Assembly (NCBI GenBank): GCA_019414325.1
Contig: DXMG01000006.1
Location: 4,474-59,347 of the forward strand
Reading direction: 5' to 3'
DNA: 54,874 nucleotides
Source: Collinsella sp.
Lineage (GTDB): Bacteria > Actinomycetota > Coriobacteriia > Coriobacteriales > Coriobacteriaceae
Every line of letters begins with the position of its first letter. Position 1 is the first letter of the stretch. The position numbers and the translations under genes are program-made. Below the pieces are notes generated by a model. That model had not been told where the DNA came from and made no database searches. It was given only the letters and a program-made list of their open reading frames with translations. Positions 50,362 to 54,874 of the stretch are shown piece after piece.

Positions 50362-52756
50362 CAGCACGCTCAAGAATGTGACGTTCTACGCCGCCTGCTT
50401 CACGTTTTCCGTCGCACTTTTTGTCGCGCTTGCAGCGGCGGGGCATGTCTACCCCTTTGGCGACAACTCGTTTCTCACCAACGATCTCAAATACCAATAC
50501 ATCGACTTCTTCGCGTGGTTTCGCCGCGTCCTTTTAGGCGAGGCAAACCTTCGCTATTCCTTCTCACAGGGACTCGGCATGAACACATGGGGGCTCTATA
50601 GCTACTACCTCGCCAGCCCCTTCAACCTGCTCTGCGTGCTGTTTCCCGCAGACAAGCTGACGCTCTTCGTATTTGCCACAACCGCGCTCAAGCTTGGCTG
50701 CATTCACATCAGCAGCGCATGGTTCCTGCAAAGGCGTTTTGGTCTACCCAAGCCCGCAGCATTCCTGCTTTCCCTCTCATTTACGTTTTGCAGTTGGAAC
50801 ATAAGTAATTTGTGTAATCCGCTCTGGATTGATTGCCTTATCCTGCTACCCATCTGCGCCTTCGGATGCTACGAGCTCATTCGCGAACAAAAAATGATAC
50901 GCCTCGTTATTGCGATTGCTTTCAATGTCATGTTCTGTTGGTATACGGCCTATATCAGCATCCTGTTCCTCTGCATCTTCGTACTGGTTGAGTTTGTCGA
51001 TTACGTCGCTGCAGAAGGATATAGCTGGATGCTCACGCTCGACCGAGCTCTACGATTTGCAGGGGCTATGGTGCTTGGGTTGCTCCTGTCCGCCTGGACC
51101 TTTTTGCCGACCATCCTTGCCATGGCAAAAGGCGGCCCCGTGCTGGCACTTGGCCCTTTGCTTAAAACAGGTCTCAAATCGCTCATCAGGGGCTTCATCC
51201 CCGGCATGTGGGTGAATAACGGGAATACGCCGCAGTTCTATTGCGGCGTCATCATGATGTTACTTGCAATAAGCCTACTGTTTAACCGCAAGGTTTCGGC
51301 CAAGATACGCATCGCAACGTTCGTCGTCACAGCCGTCCTGATCGCTAGCTCCGTTTTGAGCCCGCTCGAGTACATCTGGTGCGGCATGCGCGTTCCCAAC
51401 GGGTTCTATTCACGCACAGCCTTTTTGCTGGGCTTCTTTACGATGTGGGCCGCAGGCTATTCGTTGCAGGTGTTCGAGGGTCAGCCCAAATTTCGTCATG
51501 TCTATCGACCCGCCGTCGTATTACCAATCCTGACAATCACCGCAATTGAGTTGTTTATCAACGCCCATGTGATGTGGAACCAACTGTACGCAGGCTATTC
51601 CGAAGATGCCAACTGCACTTATGTGACTACCGCAACCAACACGATCACAGCCATTCAAGCCCAGGATCCTGCGTCATTCTACCGTATCGATCGAACGACC
51701 ACGCGCGCCGATAGCGCTGCCCTCAACGAGGGCTTAGCGCTTGGGTACAACCAGCTGTCGTCCTACTCATCCGCAAATAACCCGCAGGCCATCGCACTGC
51801 TCAACTCCCTTGGATACAGCAGCGTCGGCGAATTCTCGACCCGTTATGCCGAGCCCATTCTCGCCGTCGATACCCTACTGGGAGTCAAATATGCCATTCC
51901 TGAAAACGTGCCTGCGGGATACGTTTTAGCCAAGACGTATCAGGCCGACTCCACAAGCGCGGTGTACGAGAACCCCTATGCGCTCAGCATTGGCGTCGCA
52001 GCCTCAAGCGATATCAAAAACAGCACGCTAAAGAGCGAGAACCCTTTCGAAAAGCAGAACGACCTCTACAGCAAAATCCTAGGCCGCGAGGTCGAACTTT
52101 ATACCAAGATCGAGGCCACGAGCACGGAGAATAGCGATAGCTTAAAGCAATGGAGCGTTACTGTACCGGCGAGCTCCATCGGGTATCTCTACATCAACAA
52201 ACATGCGACCGCCGGCAGTTATTGGCCCGTCACCCTTACCATCGACCAGCGAACGATCAAAAACGAGGCCTGGAGATTCGACAATAATATCCGCCAGATT
52301 GCGGATGCATCGGACGCCCCGAGTCAGCATACCGTGTCAATCGGAGTCGCAGAGGGCTATACAGACATGCCCCAAGACAATGAGCCGGTCTTTTACGCCC
52401 TCAATCTGGACGTTTTCGAGCAGATTATTAACCAGCTTAAGACGAGCGAATTTGTTCCGACGGTTTTTGAGGACGGAAGGATCGAAGGCGAATATACCGC
52501 CAAGGATGACGGCAGCCTGCTGCTGAGCGTTCCGTACGATGAGGGCTGGAACGTAACGGTAAACGGAACCGCCGCAGAACTAACGCCCGCCGCCGATAAG
52601 GGCCTGTCGTCCCTGAACATGCAGAAAGGCGCGAATAGGATTGTGATGACCTACAAGACTCCGGGCGCCCTTGCGGGGCTTGTAGTGAGTCTGGCGACCG
52701 CCGCCGCCCTTGTTGCAGCGGGGCTATACGCCAGGCATAAGAAAAGCCGCCGTTAA
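50345..52756 (+). CDS. yfhO: YfhO family membrane protein, glycan-modifying
   Basis: The 803-residue product has about a dozen membrane helices in residues ~10-440, with an Asn/Asp-rich first loop (PFGDNSFLTNDLKYQYIDFFAWFRR). A large external domain follows and a last helix lies near the C-terminus (GALAGLVVSLATAAALVAAGLY). YfhO proteins are GT-C-like enzymes thought to transfer sugars from undecaprenyl phosphate to lipoteichoic acid or a wall polymer. The start is ATG at 50345 behind GAGGAATCTG. The base composition seems visibly more AT-rich than flanking genes, perhaps a sign of a separate origin. Its TAA stop lies inside the loop of the terminator. Confidence 0.88.
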   Translation: MTRPNNSTLKNVTFYAACFTFSVALFVALAAAGHVYPFGDNSFLTNDLKYQYIDFFAWFRRVLLGEANLRYSFSQGLGMNTWGLYSYYLASPFNLLCVLFPADKLTLFVFATTALKLGCIHISSAWFLQRRFGLPKPAAFLLSLSFTFCSWNISNLCNPLWIDCLILLPICAFGCYELIREQKMIRLVIAIAFNVMFCWYTAYISILFLCIFVLVEFVDYVAAEGYSWMLTLDRALRFAGAMVLGLLLSAWTFLPTILAMAKGGPVLALGPLLKTGLKSLIRGFIPGMWVNNGNTPQFYCGVIMMLLAISLLFNRKVSAKIRIATFVVTAVLIASSVLSPLEYIWCGMRVPNGFYSRTAFLLGFFTMWAAGYSLQVFEGQPKFRHVYRPAVVLPILTITAIELFINAHVMWNQLYAGYSEDANCTYVTTATNTITAIQAQDPASFYRIDRTTTRADSAALNEGLALGYNQLSSYSSANNPQAIALLNSLGYSSVGEFSTRYAEPILAVDTLLGVKYAIPENVPAGYVLAKTYQADSTSAVYENPYALSIGVAASSDIKNSTLKSENPFEKQNDLYSKILGREVELYTKIEATSTENSDSLKQWSVTVPASSIGYLYINKHATAGSYWPVTLTIDQRTIKNEAWRFDNNIRQIADASDAPSQHTVSIGVAEGYTDMPQDNEPVFYALNLDVFEQIINQLKTSEFVPTVFEDGRIEGEYTAKDDGSLLLSVPYDEGWNVTVNGTAAELTPAADKGLSSLNMQKGANRIVMTYKTPGALAGLVVSLATAAALVAAGLYARHKKSRR

Positions 52757-52775
52757 CAAGCGGCGGCTTTTACTC
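52742..52775 (+). terminator. Bidirectional terminator overlapping the yfhO stop
   Basis: AAAAGCCGCCG (52742-52752) pairs with CGGCGGCTTTT (52761-52771) around an 8-base loop that contains the TAA stop. T-tracts exist on both strands, so it can serve both yfhO and the convergent rmlCD. Confidence 0.9.
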
Positions 52776-52793
52776 TCGCAAATTAAATAGAGA

Positions 52794-54248
52794 CTAGAGC
52801 GTCTTGATGTACTCCCCCAGCTCTTCCTCCCAGTCGGGCATGTGGAAGCCGGCAGCCTCGAGCCTGGACAGGTCGAGCGCGGAGTGGACCGGGCGCGGGG
52901 CGACGGGGCCCTCGGCGCTCGCGTAGTAGTCGGCGGTCGATACCGGCACGACCCTGTCCCCGTTGCCGTTGGCGGCCTCGAAGACGGCGCGGGCGATATC
53001 GGCCCAGGACTTGACGGCGCCGGAGCCGGTGCAGTCGTAGGTGCCGTAGGGGGCGTGCGTCCCCAGCACGTGGAAGATGGCCTCGGCCATGTCGCGCGTG
53101 AAGGTCAGGCGGCCCAGCTGGTCGTCAACGACCGTGACCTGCGTGAGCTTATCCTCCGGGTCGGCGACGCGGTCGGAGAGCCCCCTCATGGTCTTCACGA
53201 AGTTGTGCCCCTCGCCGATGACCCAGGAGCTGCGCATGATGTAGTGGCGCGGGCACCCTGCCACGGCGATGTCGCCGGCGGCCTTGGTCTGGCCGTAGAC
53301 GGAAAGTGGGCTGAGGGGCTCGTCCTCGGTATGGACCTCGGCGGTGCCGTCGAAGACGTAGTCGGAGGACACGTGGACGAGCGTGATCCCGTGCCCGGCG
53401 CAGGTGCGGGCGAGCAGCGCCGGCCCCGTCGCGTTGGCCTTCCAGGCGGTGGCGCGGCCCTCGGGGGTCTCCGCCCTGTCGACCGCCGTGTAGGCGCCGC
53501 AGTTGATGACGGTGCCGTAGAGAGACCAGTCGTATTTGGAATAGGCCTCCGGGTCGGACATGTCGAAGGTGTCGATGTCGCAGAAGTCGAAGTCCTTGGC
53601 CACGCCGCGCTCCTCGGCGAGCGCGCGCACCGCGTGGCCCAGCTGGCCGTTGCAGCCGGTGACAAGCGTCCTCTTGGGCGCCATGGGGACGACGTCGGCG
53701 AGCATCGGGTGGTTGAGGTCGGCCTCGGAGACGGTGGCCTGATCCAGCGGGATGGGCCATTCGATGGCGAGCTCCGGGTCGGCGAGGTTCACGAAGGTGT
53801 AGGTCCTCTTCAACTCGAGGGACCAGTGGGCATCCACCAGGTAGGTGTAGGCGGTGCCGTCTTCCAGGGCCTGGAAGGAGTTGCCAACGCCGCGCGGGAC
53901 GTAGATGGCCTTCGACGGGTCGAGCACGGTCGTGTAGACCCTACCGAAGGTCTCGCTGCCCTCGCGCAGGTCGACCCAGGCACCGAAGACGCTGCCGCGC
54001 GCCACGGAGATGAACTTGTCCCAGGGCTCGGCGTGGATGCCGCGGGTGACGCCGCGGCTGTCGTTGTAGGAGACGTTGTTCTGGACGACGCGGAGGTCCG
54101 GGATGCCCAGGGCGGTCATCTTGGCGCGCTGCCAGTTCTCCTTGAACCAGCCGCGCGAGTCGCCGTGGACGGCGAGGTCGACGACCTTCAGGCCCTCGAT
54201 GCCGGTCTCGGCGACGGCGAGGTCCTTCTCGAATGCGATGTCTGCCAT
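52794..54248 (-). CDS. rmlCD: dTDP-4-dehydrorhamnose 3,5-epimerase / reductase fusion (RmlC-RmlD)
   Basis: The 484-residue product joins the last two steps of dTDP-L-rhamnose synthesis. Residues ~1-190 are an RmlC cupin: GDSRGWFKENWQ, NNVSYNDSRGVTRGIHAEPWDKFI with the catalytic His, and YVPRGVGNSFQAL. Residues ~195-484 are an RmlD short-chain reductase: VTGCNGQLGHAVRAL, NCGAYTAVDRAE, HVSSDYVFDG and the YGQTKAAGD catalytic Tyr-Lys. Such fusions occur in Actinobacteria such as Bifidobacterium. ATG at 54248 follows AGGAG by 10 nt; a long upstream frame is an artefact overlapping rmlB. Confidence 0.94.
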   Translation of the reverse strand: MADIAFEKDLAVAETGIEGLKVVDLAVHGDSRGWFKENWQRAKMTALGIPDLRVVQNNVSYNDSRGVTRGIHAEPWDKFISVARGSVFGAWVDLREGSETFGRVYTTVLDPSKAIYVPRGVGNSFQALEDGTAYTYLVDAHWSLELKRTYTFVNLADPELAIEWPIPLDQATVSEADLNHPMLADVVPMAPKRTLVTGCNGQLGHAVRALAEERGVAKDFDFCDIDTFDMSDPEAYSKYDWSLYGTVINCGAYTAVDRAETPEGRATAWKANATGPALLARTCAGHGITLVHVSSDYVFDGTAEVHTEDEPLSPLSVYGQTKAAGDIAVAGCPRHYIMRSSWVIGEGHNFVKTMRGLSDRVADPEDKLTQVTVVDDQLGRLTFTRDMAEAIFHVLGTHAPYGTYDCTGSGAVKSWADIARAVFEAANGNGDRVVPVSTADYYASAEGPVAPRPVHSALDLSRLEAAGFHMPDWEEELGEYIKTL

Positions 54249-54284
54249 GTGGGAAAAGCTCCTATCGAAGAGGTTGGATAACCG

Positions 54285-54345
54285 GGGGCGCCCGCGCGGG
54301 GACGCAGGATCATCCCCATGCCCTGCGGCCCCGCGCGGGCGCCCC
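54285..54345. repeat. 24-bp GC-rich inverted repeat between rmlB and rmlCD
   Basis: Arm 54285-54308 pairs with 54322-54345 with a single mismatch (A302/G328 in the last three digits) and a 13-base loop. It is made of GGGGCGCCCGCGCGGGG-type sequence. No T-run follows on the minus strand. It sits 25 nt past the rmlB stop and 37 nt before rmlCD. Confidence 0.8.
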
Positions 54346-54370
54346 GCGGTGCGCTTCGTCGGGGTGTGGT

Positions 54371-54874
54371 CTACTGGCCCTGAGCCTTGTACCTGGCCTC
54401 GGTGGCCTCCTTGGCCGGGCGCCACCAGGACTCGTTGGCGACGTACCAGTCGATGGTCTGCCTCAGTCCCCCGGCGAAGTCGGTGTGTGCCGGCCTCCAG
54501 CCGAGCTCGCGCTGGAGCTTCGTGGAGTCGATGGCGTATCGGCGGTCGTGGCCGGGGCGGTCGGCGACCCAGTCGAAGTCCTCGGGGTCGCGTCCCATGG
54601 CCTCCAGGATCATGCGCAGGACGGTGATGTTGTTCTTCTCGCCATTTGCTCCGATGAGGTAGGTCTCCCCCGTGCGGCCCTTCGTGAGGATGTCCCACAC
54701 CGCGGAGCTGTGGTCCTCGGTGTGGATCCAGTCGCGGACGTTCTCGCCGCGGCCGTAGAGCTTGGGGCGCACGCCGTCGATGATGTTGGTGATCTGGCGC
54801 GGGATGAACTTCTCCACGTGCTGGTAGGGCCCGTAGTTGTTGGAGCAGTTGGAGATCGTGGTGCGCAGCCCGTA
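54371..54874 (-). CDS. rmlB: dTDP-glucose 4,6-dehydratase, C-terminal part (runs off right edge)
   Basis: RmlB converts dTDP-glucose to dTDP-4-keto-6-deoxyglucose. Only the last ~167 residues are in the window, starting with YGLRTTISNCSNNYGPYQHVEKFIPR. VRDWIHTEDHSSAVW, ETYLIGANGEKNNI and the VADRPGHDRRYAIDSTKLQRELGW segment follow, all diagnostic of RmlB. It is upstream of rmlCD on the same strand, forming a dTDP-rhamnose block; rmlA is presumably beyond the edge. Confidence 0.96.
   Translation of the reverse strand, partial: YGLRTTISNCSNNYGPYQHVEKFIPRQITNIIDGVRPKLYGRGENVRDWIHTEDHSSAVWDILTKGRTGETYLIGANGEKNNITVLRMILEAMGRDPEDFDWVADRPGHDRRYAIDSTKLQRELGWRPAHTDFAGGLRQTIDWYVANESWWRPAKEATEARYKAQGQ

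Noticed and set aside
54249..54698. 150-codon extension of rmlCD
   Set aside because: It lies antiparallel-frame within the rmlB 3' end and the GC hairpin; the RmlC domain starts at 54248.

Overview
The window looks like chromosomal DNA of a Coriobacteriia member, most likely Collinsella or a close relative. The evidence is high-GC coding sequence, frequent TTG and GTG starts behind strong AGGAGG-type ribosome binding sites, Actinobacteria-like gene content mixed with Firmicutes-like gene order, and an AroE-AroK fusion. This placement is inferred from gene content, not from a database search. It is mostly core genome: about 48 protein genes and two tRNA genes, very densely packed. No gene-free stretch exceeds 300 bases. 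I see no insertion sequence, CRISPR array, prophage or replication origin.

Layout. (1) 1-15.5 kb, minus strand: xerC-like fragment, trmFO, dprA, comM, yraN; then rnhB; rplS; ppdK with its regulator ppsR and glyS-glyQ; then lepB, trmD, rimM, a KH-domain gene and rpsP. These units are separated by clear intrinsic terminators. (2) 15.7-17 kb, plus strand: dinB. (3) 17.1-24.8 kb, minus: rsfS, yqeK, nadD, obgE, then rpmA-rplU, then a radical-SAM pair and an uncharacterised DUF697-like membrane protein. (4) 24.8-36.8 kb, minus: the cell-elongation genes rodA, mrdA (PBP2), mreD, mreC and mreB, followed by a TPR membrane protein, a cyclophilin, a zinc-ribbon membrane protein and a P-type ATPase, then tRNA-Arg(CCG).

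(5) 37.1-45.7 kb, plus: a cluster carrying the whole shikimate pathway plus the Tyr and Phe branches (aroF, tyrA, aroB, aroA, aroC, pheA, aroE-aroK fusion, aroQ). A terminator-like hairpin lies in the aroF leader. Two striking perfect palindromes lie inside the cluster, before pheA and before aroQ. They share a GGGAC-rich core but have unrelated arms. (6) 45.8-46.6 kb: an isolated DUF4869-like accessory gene between two terminators and tRNA-Arg(TCT). (7) 46.6-54.9 kb: surface-polysaccharide genes. An O-antigen/teichoic-acid type ABC exporter (minus) diverges from two GT2 glycosyltransferases and a YfhO-type membrane protein (plus). A convergent dTDP-rhamnose block follows (RmlC-RmlD fusion and the end of rmlB), running off the right edge.

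Functionally the left part is informational housekeeping (tRNA and ribosome maturation, DNA uptake and recombination, translation). The middle is the rod-shape elongation machinery, and the right is aromatic amino acid synthesis and cell-surface glycan export. The least explained elements are the palindrome pair in the aro cluster, the aroF leader hairpin, the DUF697-like and DUF4869-like proteins, the basic tail of the P-type ATPase, and the lack of a canonical start codon for the xerC-like gene.
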